From Posidonia oceanica (lineage: Eukaryota; Streptophyta; Magnoliopsida; Alismatales; Posidoniaceae): DNA of 64,000 nucleotides. Below the pieces are notes generated by a model that was not told where the DNA came from, ran no database searches, and saw only the letters and a program-made list of their open reading frames with translations. This document shows, piece by piece, positions 22,334 to 34,024 of this stretch. The stretch covers positions 55,332,001-55,396,000 of the forward strand of contig JAZBRS010000060.1 in the NCBI GenBank assembly GCA_037176725.1. Reading direction: 5' to 3'. The first letter of the stretch is position 1; each line of letters begins with the position of its first letter. A program made the position numbers and the translations under genes.

Positions 22334-23536
22334 ATGGGCTTTCCTACTCTGCTAACTCCCGCACACTGCTCAGAAGCCCTGCGAGAATGGATCAGCAGGC
22401 TCACTCTACAAGACTGTGAACAGCTACGCCTGTGGGGCATACCAACCAAGCTGCTGAAGGCTGCTGATGTGGAGGTCAGCCGCCACCTTCTGTGTGCCGC
22501 CGCAAGATTCTGGAAGCCGGCGCATCATGTCTTCCGTTTCAACAAGACTGAGCTGACACCTACACTGGAAGAGGTGCGTCGGATCTGCGGCTTTTCCAAG
22601 ATCCTGGGGCCGCCTGTTTTCATGAGGCGGGATGGATATCTCAAGGTCCTGAGCCAGCTAACTGGGCTCCCCACTCAAACCTGCCAACAGAAATTAATCT
22701 GCACCAGCGGGCCTGAACCTATGCTTCGCCTCGCACACTTTGATGATATCATGAACAAGCGCGCAGAACTCGGAGATGAGCTGTGGCTCCGAGGATTTGT
22801 TATCCGCTTCCTGGGCGAACTAATCTTTACTCATGGCCGACTGACAGTGGCCATCGAGGTTGCAGAGATTGCATTAGCAGTGGTGACCCAGCACATAGAC
22901 CTGGCACCAGTTGTCCTGGCAGAGACCTATCGCGGGCTGAACCGCATCTCTCATCGCTGCCGCCACTTCCACGGTTGCGGAGCACTTATACAAGTCTGGC
23001 TAACCGCGCACTTAGAGACGAACCTCTTGCACCCTCAAGTGCATGCCTTTGAAGCCTACCGCAGCAGCGCCCGTGCCAAGACAGAAAAGAGCGTCAAAGA
23101 AGAATACGAGAGGCTGTCAGCACTGACTGACGACGCTATAACCTAGCGTATTGTCCCCTCTGCAGTAGAGCCATTCACTGTCTTCTTCAGCGCGCGTGAC
23201 ATACGGCTGATCATTCTTCTAGGTTTCACAGCAGGCGTAGAGTACCATCCAATCAGGGTCATGCGCCAGTTCGGCTTCCGGCAGGGCGCCTTCATTGACA
23301 GTACAGCGCCCCAGCTTCTACAAATGTACCCTCTCAGCACAACTGCCCCAACCAAGAAGCTTGCTAGTCTGATGCAGCATGGGGTCCAATCTACAGACAT
23401 TGCAGCTGTGAGAGGTGTAGGATGCACCCCTGAGTATGAAGCTGAAGTCCGAGAACTCTGGCCTATCACTGAAATTCCGCCAGGCGGCCCTTTGTTTCCC
23501 GACTCCCGGCAGTCGAAGAAGGCCCGAGTTGAATAG
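22334..23536 (+). pseudogene. DUF7745-like (plant mobile domain related) additional ORF, one TAG
   Basis: About 400 codons, ATG at 22334, TAG at 23144-23146 (probably from CAG), final stop TAG at 23534. Visible pattern of the DUF7745 group: an early helix region (SEALREWISRLTLQD), FTPTLEE-like ELTPTLEEVRRICGF, a middle helical repeat (FVIRFLGELIFTHGRLTVAIEV), TYRGLNRISH, then LIQVWLTAHL, and a late LGFTAGVEYHPIRVMRQFGF. The family has no established biochemical role. Relatives occur as extra ORFs of Tat-type elements and as host genes. It sits in sense orientation downstream of pol and upstream of the tandem repeats. The family name is from memory of sequence style and should be verified by profile search; a PMD/MAIL-type relationship is the main alternative. 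Confidence 0.7.
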
Positions 23537-23851
23537 GCCCTTGTGCAACCATCAGATGGTCCTCTTTCAGATTATGCTGTACATTTCTGGCCTGCCACAG
23601 GCATTGTACCCACCAAGCTTTATCAATGAAAAACTGTTTCTGCTTTCTGCTTGCACATCAAGATTCTTTGCTGTATTGCATATCATTATCATCACCATCT
23701 TGGGCCCTCTAACCAGACTTGCAGACATCACAACGCAGCAAAGTCCTCAGCACCCAATCTAGAGTCCGGAGCATCTGCGGACCCGCGTCGTCAAGCTACG
23801 CCATCTGGCGTCCCCAGCTGGTCGCCTCCAGCTGGATCATCATCCCTAGCA

Positions 23852-24530
23852 GGCTGGCACCCCAAACTGCTCGGCGAAAGGTCCGTCAACCTGTCATCCT
23901 CCTCAGCTGATCATCCTCAGCTGAGTCCCCTGCGGGCTGGCACCCCAAACTGCTCGACGAAAGGTCCGTCAACCTGTCATCCTCCTCAGCTGATCATCCT
24001 CAACTGAGTCCCCTGCGGGCTGGCACCCCAAACTGCTCGGCGAAAGGTCCGTCAACCTGTCATCCTCCTCAGCTGATCATCCCCAGCTGAGTCCCCTGCG
24101 GGCTGGCACCCCAAACTGCTCGGCGAAAGGTCCGTCAGCCTGTCATCCTCCTCAGCTGAGTCCCCTGCGGGCTGGCACCCCAAACTGCTCGGCGAAAGGT
24201 CCGTCAACCTGTCATCCTCCTCAGCTGATCATCCTCAGCTGGGTCCCTAGCGGGCTGGCACCCCAAACTGCTCGGCGAAAGGTCCGTCAACCTGTCATCC
24301 TCCTCAGCTGATCATCCTCAGCTGAGTCCCCTGCGGGCTGGCACCACAAACTGCTCGGCGAAAGGTCCGTCAACCTGTCATCCTCCTCAACTGATCATCC
24401 TCAGCTGAGTCCCCTGCGGGCTGGCACCCCAAACTGCTCGGCGAAAGGTCCGTCAACCTGTCATCCTCCTCAGCTGATCATCCTCAGCTGAGTCCCTAGC
24501 GGGCTGGTACCCCAAACTACTCGTCTGACA
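23852..24530 (+). repeat. 83-bp tandem repeat, nine units
   Basis: Units start with GGCTGG at 23852, 23935, 24018, 24101, 24170, 24253, 24336, 24419 and 24502; one unit is 69 bp and lacks a CAGCTGATCATCCT segment. Each contains AGGT-CCGTCA-ACCT and an imperfect CTCAGCTGA palindrome. It begins the 3' untranslated repeat region of the element. Confidence 0.93.
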
Positions 24531-24690
24531 AGCACGACAATCTTGTCATCACCCTCTGATTTCGATGCCAAGGACGCGTTGGCCAGCCCCTGGTGTCATC
24601 CCGACACCAGGGGCATCTTTTGATCGCCCCTTGGTATCATTCTTCCCCTCTTTCGCCTATGATATTCCTGGTGTCATAGGATGGTTTCTT

Positions 24691-25372
24691 CTCATCATTA
24701 CCTCATCCCCTCTTTGCCGGCCGATAAGTCCGATATCTTATCAATCAATCATTCTCATCATTACCTCACCCTCTCTTTCTCATCATGATCTCATCCCCCT
24801 CTTTAGCAATAGCTCTCATCATTACCTCATCCCCTCTTTACCTCATCATTACCTCATCCCCTCTTTGCCGGCCGATAAGTTCGATATCTTATCAATCAAT
24901 CATTCTCATCATTACCTCACCCCCTCTTTCTCATCATGATCTCATCCCCCTCTTTAGCAATAGCTCTCATCATTACCTCATCCCCTCTTTATCTCATCAT
25001 TACCTCATCCCCTCTTTGCCGGCCGATAAGTCCGATATCTTATCAATCAATCATTCTCATCATTACCTCACCCCCTCTTTCTCATCATGATCTCATCCCC
25101 CTCTTTAGCAATAGCTCTCATCATTACCTCATCCCCTCTTTACCTCATCATTACCTCATCCCCTCCTTGCCGGCCGATAAGTCCGATATCTTATCAAACA
25201 ATCATTCTCATCATTACCTCACCCCCTCTTTCTCATCATGATCTCATCCCCCTCTTTAGCAATAGCTCTCATCATTACCTCATCCCCTCTTTACCTCATC
25301 ATTACCTCATCCCCTCTTTGCCGGTCGATAAGTCCGATATCTTATCAATCAATCATTCTCATCATGATCTCA
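24691..25372 (+). repeat. 151-bp tandem repeat, about 4.5 units
   Basis: CT-rich units (CTCATCATTACCTCATCCCC...) at 24691, 24842, 24993, 25144 and 25295. Each includes the perfect dyad GATAAG(8 nt)CTTATC, first at 24723-24742. Open frames over this stretch result from the repeat. Confidence 0.93.
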
Positions 25373-25620
25373 CCCCCTCTTTAGCAATAGCTCTCATCAT
25401 GATCTCACCCCCTCTTTAGCAGTAATTCTCATCATGATCTCCCCCCCTCTTTAGCAGTAGTTCTCATCATGATCTCATCCCCTCTTTAGTAGTAATTCTC
25501 ATCATGATCTCATCCCCTCTTTAGCAGTAATTCTCATCATGATCTCACCCCCTCTTTAGCAGCAATTCTCATCATGATCTCATCCCCCTCTTTATCTCAT
25601 CATGATCTCATCCCCTCTTA
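25373..25620 (+). repeat. About 37-bp tandem repeat
   Basis: Six to seven units built on CTCTTTAGCAGTAATTCTCATCATGATCTC (given here as its two halves CTCTTTAGCAGTAATT and CTCATCATGATCTC). It appears to be an amplified part of the 151-bp unit. Confidence 0.85.
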
Positions 25621-25770
25621 TCAACAATCAAGCACTTTCAGGCTGATATCCTAAACTATCAACAATCAAGCACTCTCAGGCTGATATCCTAAACTATCAA
25701 CAATCAAGCACTCTCAGGCTGATATCCTAAACTATCTGCTCTCAGGCTGATAACCTAAACTATCATCTAG
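25621..25770 (+). repeat. 38-bp tandem repeat
   Basis: Three full units and one partial, spaced 38 bp (25621, 25659, 25697), with the dyad TGATA(TCCTAAAC)TATCA at each boundary. Confidence 0.85.
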
Positions 25771-25799
25771 GCCGATCCATGGTTGGCCCACAGTTGTGT

Positions 25800-26545
25800 T
25801 ATACGGCTGACATCCAGTAACTGTCCCTTGCAATTGCGGTTTCCAGTTGATAGGTCTGTAAACTATCCTCCAGTTGATAGGTCTGTAAACTATCCACCAG
25901 TTGATAGGACTGTAAACTATCGCTAGGCTGATATCCTAAACTATCACCAGCAATTGCATTATACGGCTGATATCCAGTAACTATCCCTCATCATTGCGCG
26001 TTTCCAGTTGATAGGTCTGTAAATTATCCGCCAGTTGATAGGTCTGTAAACTATCCGCCAGTTGATAGGTCTGTAAACTATCCGCCAGTTGATAGGACTG
26101 TAAACTATCACGCGCAATCATGTTATACGGCTGACATCCAGTAACTGTCCCTCGCAATGCCGTTTCCAGTTGATAGGACTGTAAACTATCCTCCAGTTGA
26201 TAGGTCTGTAAACTATCCACCGGTTGACAGGACCGTAAACTGTCGCTCCAGTTGATAGACTGTAAACTATCCGGCATTTGCGTTATACAGCTGATATCCA
26301 GTAACTATCACTCATGGTTTGTGGCTTCCAGTTGATAGGTCTGTAAACTATCCGCCAGTTGATAGGTCTGTAAACTATCCGCCAGTTGATAGGACTGTAA
26401 ACTATCCCACACAACCATGTTATACGGCTGATATCCAGTAACTATCACTCACAACTGCTTCCGGTTGACAGGACCGTAAACTGTCATTCCAGGCTGATAA
26501 CCTAAACTATCACTCCCGGTTGATAGGACCGTAAACTATCCGGAC
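25800..26545 (+). repeat. 27-bp tandem repeats in higher-order blocks
   Basis: Runs of CCAGTTGATAGG-TCTGTAAACTATCCG alternate with GGCTGATATCCAGTAACTATC units. Nearly every unit is a short dyad: GATAG/CTATC or GACAG/CTGTC, and GATA/TATC or GACA/TGTC. Confidence 0.88.
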
Positions 26546-27096
26546 GATAAGCCCGTCACCTTATCACCTTTTTTGGCGTGGCCTCGTCCCAGGAAGGCAA
26601 AGTCACGCAAACCCCTTTTTGCGGTAGGAGAGTTGGCCTCTCTCCCCTCGCACCCTTTGTTCTTTTCTGCTAGCTTGCTCCCCGGGCGGGGACAGGCTGC
26701 ACCCTGTTTTTGCCTCGCTTTGTCGCGCAAGTCTGGCCTCCCTGCCAGATCCTCGCGCCACATCGCGCCTTTCTATCATTCCTCTTGCATCATCTTAGCA
26801 CTTCCTCAGCTAGCACTGCATATTACTTTAGCATCATCACCATCACTTGCACAGCATCAGTATCTATTCTAGCTGCACTAACTTTTATGCTAACTTCTTG
26901 CATTGAATTTGCATCAGCATGCATCGCACTGCACAGCATCCATCTGCACCTAGCATCTGGCATTGCGGCAACGGGCTACGATCTTCGGTGCATCCGCCGA
27001 ATAAGTAGCTCACGCCCATAGCAACCCGCTGCTCCCGCTCGTCAGATGGGGTGTCTTGTCAACCCTGAGCAGCGGCCTCGCTCCGCTTGACCCTGC
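26546..27096 (+). other. Unique segment before the polypurine tract
   Basis: No coding signal. It ends with an inverted copy of the LTR start (27045-27063) and a perfect 10-bp inverted repeat, CCCTGAGCAG at 27063-27072 with CTGCTCAGGG at 27093-27102. The same arrangement, reversed and diverged, is seen at 48371-48440 in element A. Confidence 0.6.
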
Positions 27097-27098
27097 TC

Positions 27099-27111
27099 AG
27101 GGAGGGGCATC
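27099..27111 (+). promoter_or_regulatory. Polypurine tract (PPT)
   Basis: AGGGAGGGGCATC immediately before the 3' LTR, the expected primer for plus-strand synthesis. Counterparts are at 39768-39784 (AAAGAGGGGCGGCAATC) and, reversed, at 48371-48386. Confidence 0.85.
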
Positions 27112-30100
27112 TGTTGACACCCCATCTCGACAGGCTTGGATCCTTGGGGCCCTCCTAGTGATTGCTGGACTCAAACCTAACCCAAAACCAAACCCTAAAC
27201 CTCTTCTTTACCCTCCAAAATCAGCCCATCTTGACCTAAGCCTTTACCCCTCTTCCCAAGCTCAAAACCTAACCAAAACCCATAGGAAAACCCACCAACA
27301 CTCACTTAGCAAGCCTACCCAAGAACCCAGAAATTTCCAAACCTAGACCATTCCCAAAAACCCTAGAAAACCTAGGCAAAACTCCCCTTTTTCTACACCT
27401 TGAAACCCCTCCAAGACCTTCTTAGAATCAAACCAAAACTTCAAAACCAACGCCTCAAACCCTAGACTACCCACTCACCAATTTTCACCCCATTCCAAGA
27501 CCCTTAAGACCCCCTTTCATCCAAATTATCCTTTTCTCTCTCTGGGATTATCATTTTCTCTCTCCTCTCTCTCTCCTGATTATCATCTCTCTTTTCATCT
27601 CCTTTTTGCCCTTTTTCTGGCCTGGCTGTGGGCCCCCTTTGTACTTCTATCTCTTCTCTACCTTATTCCTATTTTTACTTTATTTTTAGCATTTCTCCTG
27701 AATTTTAAAAATCATCTCCCTCCTACCTACCTCTTTTTCTTTTATTTCCCTCTTTTTCCCATTTCTTTCCTCCCTCTCCTTTCCTTTTCTCTCTTTTGCA
27801 AAAATCTGTAAAACCCCAAAACATAAAAGAAACAAATCAGAACCCTAAGAAAAACAATTAAAAAAACATTAAACAAGCAATTAAAAACCTAAACTTAACT
27901 AAATCAAACTAAAAGGAAAACCAAGCATGTAAGCTAAAAAATGCAAAACAAATCTAAAGAAAACACTAAAAAATCAAGGAAAAAACTAAAATAAAACCAA
28001 AACCTACCAAAAGTAAAAACCCCATCAGAAGAATTAAAAAACAAACCCTAATAAGAAGAATTAAAAATCAAGCACTAAAACAAATAATTAAAGAAGCAAA
28101 AAGACTTAACCTAATAAACATAAGAAAAAGCAAGTTAAAAAACTTAATTAAAAAGAAAAGAAAAACACACTTAAAAGACTTAAAAACACCCCATCAAATC
28201 AGAGAAATCTAACTAAAAACTTCAAGAAAAAATCAACAAATAAAAATCAAAGCATAATTTAAAAGACATAAGAAAAAAAAAACCTAAGAAGACTAAGACT
28301 TAAAAACCTAAAACCAATCCTGATTAATACGAAAATAAATCCTAAAAAATCCTAATCAATGTCCTAAGTGTCCAACAAGGGAAACACAATTTTTAAAACA
28401 ATTTAAAACAAGGTTTAACAAACATTTAATCAAGCGAAAACCAATTAAAAGCAAAACCAAAACCCTAAAACCCTAATCAAGCCCAAAACACATTAATCAA
28501 CCCGAAATGGCCATTAAAAAATTTAATTAAAATCCTAATCTACATCACAACCTTTCTAATATTTTTATTTATTTTTAGTTCCATTTTTACTAATTTTATT
28601 TCCCCATTCTACCCTCTCTTCTTTCTTACTTCTCTTTTTCTATCTTTCCTTTCCTTACTGGGCCCAATCAAGCCCGTTTCTCTTTTTCTTTTATTTCTTT
28701 TCTTTTTTTCCTTCGGCCCACGGTCCGACCCAGCGCTCCTTCTTCTTCCTTCTTCTTCCTCGCGCGTCAGCCGTTTTTCCTCCCGTGAGCTCGCTGCGAC
28801 AGTCTTCCCTCCACACGTTCAAATTCAAGCATCCATCCCGTCGTCTACAGCAGCTCGCCGCTTCTCCTCTATCTCAGCACCATTTCCGGGAGGCAATCAA
28901 TGCCTGTCGTCTCGCCGGCATCCGTCTCCTGTCTGCTGCAGTACGTCGCCGTCGAATTCAAAATCCCAGCACGCGCACCGGCAGCCCTCCTCCTGATATA
29001 AGCATCCAGAATTCCCTTCCTCAGACGAGCCTTTTGATCATCCAGAGAGGGAGAGTGGCAGAGCTCATCACTTAGCAATCGGCAAATTTGAGAGAGAAAC
29101 CAGAATTCCAGCAGCTTTCCTCCACCTGAGCGACCTCCTCTTTCTTCCTCTGTATTCTCCAATTCCCAGAGAGAAGAGTCCGAGAGAAAGAGCCTGAGGG
29201 TGTGCTTTGGCATCCCAGAGAGAGAGCCCAGTTCCAGGGCCTTCCCCCAGCAATCCTTTCCCCAATTCTTTCCTCTGAATTCAGCAGAACCTCCTCCTTC
29301 TTCTCCAGCAAACCAGCCCCCTTCCAAGCCCCAATTGCTCTCCCAGTTGATCCCCCAAGTTCACCCAGAAACCCAGCAATACCTCCCCACCATTTCCCGA
29401 CCATTCCACCTCTGAAACCAACCTAAAACACCACCTGTCCACCTGAAACTCAAACTGTGAACCCAAAGCAACCCACTCCAGAATTCCCTCCACTCCGGCC
29501 CACAACCTTCTCCCAAAATCCACCCAGAGACTCACCGAACCTCCACCTTTCCAGAGCCCCCGACCTCGAACCCAACCATCCACCACAGCTTCCAAACTCC
29601 ACAACAAACACCTATCCTAACCTCAGACCAAAATCGGACCCAACTCCCAAACTCTCTCCACACCTCCCAGAAATCCCATCCAGCAATCCAGAACCACTCC
29701 TCGGACCTCCAGCTACCTCCCGGAGGGCTCCACTCCACCGGACGAGCAGCAACAGCCACCCTCCATCTCCGGTTCCTTTCTGAGAACCCAAAAGCGCCGG
29801 ATCTTCTGTCGAGCTGCAGAACCTCCGTCTGATCGACCGAGAAGCACCAGAAGCACCCCCTGAGGAAGTCCCAGCCACCGCGAGCTGCTGGAGATCGCCG
29901 CTGCAACCAGACGAGCGTCGCCGGCCAGCTCCGACACTGCTGAGGTCGGGAGGACGCACTAGACGCGAAGACAGGTATTTCTTCACCTCCTCCGCTCTCT
30001 CTCCTTTCTCTGCTGCTTTTCCGCCGTCCAGAAGCAAGTCTCCGGCCTTCCTGCTCCGATCGCGACTCGCCGGACAGAGCTTCTTCTCTGGCGCCGACCT

Positions 30101-32898
30101 CCGCTCTTCCCGATGTTCCAGCCAACGGAACGTCGCCCTGACAGTCCCCGGAGCTCCGCACGGACGTCAGCTCCAGCTCCTGCCGATCAGCGCCTCCACA
30201 AGCCCCCTGTGCCGGCGGTGCTAAGGTCCGGTAGCTTACTGCTACAGTACCTACCATCTCCGGCAAGTCACTGTGCTTTTATTTTTCCAATTATAAAGTT
30301 TCTGTGTGAATATTGCATGTCTGCCTTAAGTTATTTCATTTTTGCATTCTGGTCCTTATGCCTTTTAATCTGCTTAGTTTTTAATTTAAAACCATGCAAA
30401 ATTGCTTTAATTATTCCTGCTTTTCTGTATTTACATCCTAGTCCTTTTACTGTGCTGTTTAGCTGTAATTTTTTGTGTTTTAGCCCCTCTGGTTTCCATT
30501 TTTGCATATAGGTCCTGCATTAAATCAGTTCATTTAAATACATCATTTTTACCATATAAAATTGCATTCTGCATCCCTGCATGTTTTTGATTTTGCATAT
30601 AGGTCCATGCACTGTAGAAACTTAGGTTTTATTTTTTATTTTTGCTTGTTGTATTGCATTTTCTTCCCTCTATTTTCTGGCATTTGCATTTAGGTCCATT
30701 TTAAATGGACAGTAACTGTTTTCCATGCATTTTAGCCTATTGCATTGCATTTTGGCCCCTGTTTTTTCCAAAAATTGCACATCAGTCCTTTATCAGTGTT
30801 TTCAGAGCATATTTACCATACAAAATTGCATATTTGACCCCTGCATGATTCAAAAATCACACATAGGTCCTTGCATCTTTTAAAAATCATGTAAAAAGAC
30901 TGTTTTGCCCCTAAAGTTGCATCTTAGCTCCTATGCTTATAAAATTGCATGTAGACCCTCCACTTGCATTCCTAGACTCCCCAGAACCCTGATTTCTGGA
31001 AAATTTGCATTTTAGACCCTAGTTTTTCCAAAATTGCATTCTGATTTCTTTTTGTCTTCAAAACTTCTTCCAATGCATACCCTCTTTTCAAATTAGTTTT
31101 CTGAGTCCAGTCTTTTGCAAAATAACCCTCTGCCCTCTCCTGTTTTCAAAACCCTCCTTTGTGGACCCCATCTTTTGTGAAAATTTGCACTTTAGCCCCT
31201 TTGCTTTTTCAAAAATACTTTTGAACTCCTGTCTTTTCCAAGTTTGTTCCCCTTGTTTCTTCTTGCTTGTGCATGCATTCTGCATTCATTCAGCCTTGCA
31301 TTTTAGCATCCTTTTGCACACACTAAGCACCTTTAGCTCCCTTTCACCTGGGAGGACCTTTTGCACACCCCTAGGACCTCCTGAACACCTAGATCTGCTC
31401 TTCTCCCCTGTTCTGGCCTTCCTGCCTTGAAGCTGCGATATCTTCCGATCCGGCCGTTGGATCTTCTCAAGCAAGCTGCCCAGGCGACCGCAGCGAGGCG
31501 CTCTTCAGCATGGACCAAGCAGATCTCAGATCAGGCTCCAGGATTTCCAGGTATGTCCTCCTGAACCCCTGCATTGCATTCATTTGCACGCCATTTGCAT
31601 AGTTTTCCTCGTTTTCGATTTCTGTTTCTTTGAGCATGTAGAATAGGGCCTCCTCTTCTTGTCTATCAGCTCAGATCTCCATTTCGCGTTCCCCTATGTG
31701 TTTTGTGTTGAGTTTTCCCTGAATTTACCACTTAATGTGACTTTCTTCCCCCTTTTCCACGATCCGATCGCATCGCGAGCTTTGGGCAGCATGCGAGACA
31801 CACCGTGGAACGGTTCAGTGGGAAATGGTCGCAAAAGAGGTGGTAATCCCTCCGTTTGCTCACTCTCCCCTTTGTAGGTCTTCACACCTACTCTGTGTGG
31901 CCCCGAACAGCGCCTGTTCTCACACTTGCGCTGTTCTGCTTCTCCTTCTTCTGCTCCTAATCTTTTCCTTGCATTTGCATTCGCACAGCTTTCCGAAGTT
32001 TTATCTCGCTGTTTTTGGCACCGTTTTGCGTGCCCACTCTTGTTTTGGCACCGTTTTGCGTGCCTGCTTTGTCTTTCGCATCGTTTTGCGCGCTCGCCCT
32101 GTTTTTGGCACAGTTTTGCGTGCCCGTCATCGTCTTTTGCACCGATTTACGTGCCGCCTTGCTTTCTCGCCCGTTTTGCGTGCCAACCTTGTCTTTTTGC
32201 ACCGTTTTGCGCGCTTTCTTGTTTTTCGCCTCGTTTTGCGTGTTTTACGCCGTTTTCTCTTGCATGTCGATTGCATTGCATGGTTTTACCGTTGTTTTGC
32301 TTTTTCGCCTGCATTTGCATATAGGGCTGTGATGCTTACTGCCTGGAGTTCTCACGAGTCCGGTTTCGCCCGGTTCGGAACACAGACAGCGTAGCTGAGC
32401 ACTTAGACAGCACGTTTACTTTCCTTGCTTTGCCTCTTCCCACTTAGAGCACACCTTGAGCATTCATTTAGGCATTCATAGGCACATAGGCATTCAATCT
32501 TGCATTTCCCTGCGTATGCGAGCGTAAGCCTAGAAAGACCGATTCTCGGGCGTGTCGGGGGTGCCTAACACCTTCCCCGCACGTAACAGGAGTCCTTGCC
32601 TTGTCTTTTGGCCCGCAATGACCATACTGCCCTTATCCTAGGCTAGAGTCATCTCATTTGCATGTATTTGCATTTGTTTCCTTTGCATTGCTTTGCTTTG
32701 CATTTCTTGCTTGGTTTTGCGTGTTAATTCACGCATCTCCCCCGGTTTTCCTTGTCTCCCATTAATAGACATGGTGGCGACTCTGATTTATCTTATCTTT
32801 CTCTTTTCTCCTCGATTTCAAGTGTTTTCGAGTCGAGCCTCTTCCTCGGATCCAATCGCCGCTAAATAGCGAGCCTGATTCCGATCGGGATCGTTACA
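27112..32898 (+). mobile_element. 3' LTR of the central element (5,787 bp)
   Basis: Same order of parts as the 5' LTR, with TATA-like TGATATAAGC at 28994, GC donor-like site at 30263, intron-like pair 31551-31877 and PBS-like 11-mer at 32775-32785. It ends GGGATCGTTACA. It is 51 bp longer than the 5' LTR in total; the differences include about 30 bp near 31095 and one extra minisatellite unit near 32065, with compensating small indels near 27770. Confidence 0.95.
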
Positions 32899-32903
32899 GC
32901 AGT
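32899..32903 (+). repeat. Target-site duplication, right copy (GCAGT)
   Basis: Matches 7909-7913 exactly and directly follows the 3' LTR. Confidence 0.93.
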
Positions 32904-33371
32904 ATACCAATTTTTTTTAATATAAGGGCCCAATGAGGCTGTATACATGTACATAGCAAAGCTAGATGTACACACCTTGTTTTTTGATTTTTAATTTATT
33001 TTAGAATATCTTAAATCATATAGATTGCAATAACATAATCAAAAGTATATGTCATTAAATTTCCATTGCAATTTAAGTTTCATAACTCCTTCAACATAAG
33101 TTCACAAGTTTTAAGAAATTTCAATAAATTTCAGCCATTGAATTTGTATGCATTATTCAACTGTAAACTTAACAAAAAAATTTATGAAATTAAAGTATAT
33201 TTTAGAATATGAAGTGGATTAAATTGTGGAATAATTTGATTTTTTAAGATATAGAAGAAAAACATAAAAAAGTAGGTGTATATAGCCAGTTTGGCTGTAT
33301 ACACAACCATATTTTACTGGTAATAATATAAAGATATTGACATTGTTTATAAAATAAATGGGGGTATACTG
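32900..33371. repeat. Weak inverted-terminus candidate
   Basis: CAGTATACC at 32900 is the exact reverse complement of GGTATACTG at 33363, and GGCTGTATACA-type subterminal motifs occur near both ends (32938 and 33293). No convincing target duplication is seen. The large element would have inserted at its left end. Confidence 0.25.
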
Positions 33372-33765
33372 TATACGTAATTAATGTGTTGTACTATAAT
33401 CCTCATCACTTCACATGTTCCTGACATAACGACGACCTCTCAAGAAGACTAAGAGAGGTCTAAATTACTAGCTTTGATTTGCAAGTGTTTCGGATCGACA
33501 ACCATCTGGCATCAGTTCAATTGATTGATAACTCAGTTCATCTGACATCAGTTCCTGATGAGTTTAAGATGGAATCTAAATACCAACAAATATAAATGAT
33601 TTACACAACATGCAAATGAATTAAAAAATGCAGGATATGAGATTTATAAATTTTATTCCGAAATACTGCAGTCCCACGCATGATGTGCATCTTTAGGAGA
33701 AGAAAACAACAATATATGAGACAACATGGATGTATGAAATGCACACGGTGAAACTTACTTTGATC

Positions 33766-33957
33766 ACTACAAGATCATGACCTTATAATTTATCAACATG
33801 GTTGTACATCTATTGTTAACTTTTTGATTCTTTGTAAATATATGATGTGATTATTTTCTTTTCTTTTGTGTCTTTTTTCTACACACATTACAATCGTAGA
33901 ATAGTAATCTAATGGTGGTTGATCTTTTATGTACAATTTATTAGTTATACACTAGTG
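33766..33957 (+). repeat. Small inverted-repeat element, copy 1
   Basis: Alignable over its length with the reverse complement of 36099-36269, sharing CAACATGG, TTTTTGATTCTT and ACACACATTA blocks, and ending in ACACTAGTG. MITE-like, with a degraded left end. Confidence 0.5.
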
Positions 33958-34024
33958 TTCAATTTTATTTTAGTATAACTTTTAAATAGGATGTAAACCT
34001 CCATTCTCTCCTTTTACCCTCTAA

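Larger units (their letters stand above)
7914..32898 (+). mobile_element. Complete non-autonomous Tat/Ogre-like LTR retrotransposon (24,985 bp)
   Basis: Bounded by two near-identical 5.7-kb LTRs (TGTTGACACC...TACA) and by GCAGT target duplications. Internal order: primer site 13651, leader, gag 14980, retropepsin about 18140-18500, low-complexity spacer, truncated integrase about 20113-20865, A-rich gap, DUF7745-like ORF 22334-23536, tandem repeats 23852-26545, polypurine tract about 27097, 3' LTR. Reverse transcriptase and RNase H are missing. LTR similarity (six differences in the 300 bases 8041-8340 that I compared by eye, plus a few indels) indicates recent insertion. The Tat assignment rests on the integrase/retropepsin style, the large size, the extra downstream ORF and the 3' tandem repeats. 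Confidence 0.93.

Noticed and set aside
24565..25419. Overlapping frames of about 100 codons repeated every 151 bp
   Set aside because: By-products of the tandem repeat, rich in Ser/His/Leu/Ile from CT-rich DNA.
23852..26545. Regular repeats with spacer-like intervals (CRISPR-like)
   Set aside because: Directly adjoining diverging units inside a plant retrotransposon; no unique spacers and no cas genes.
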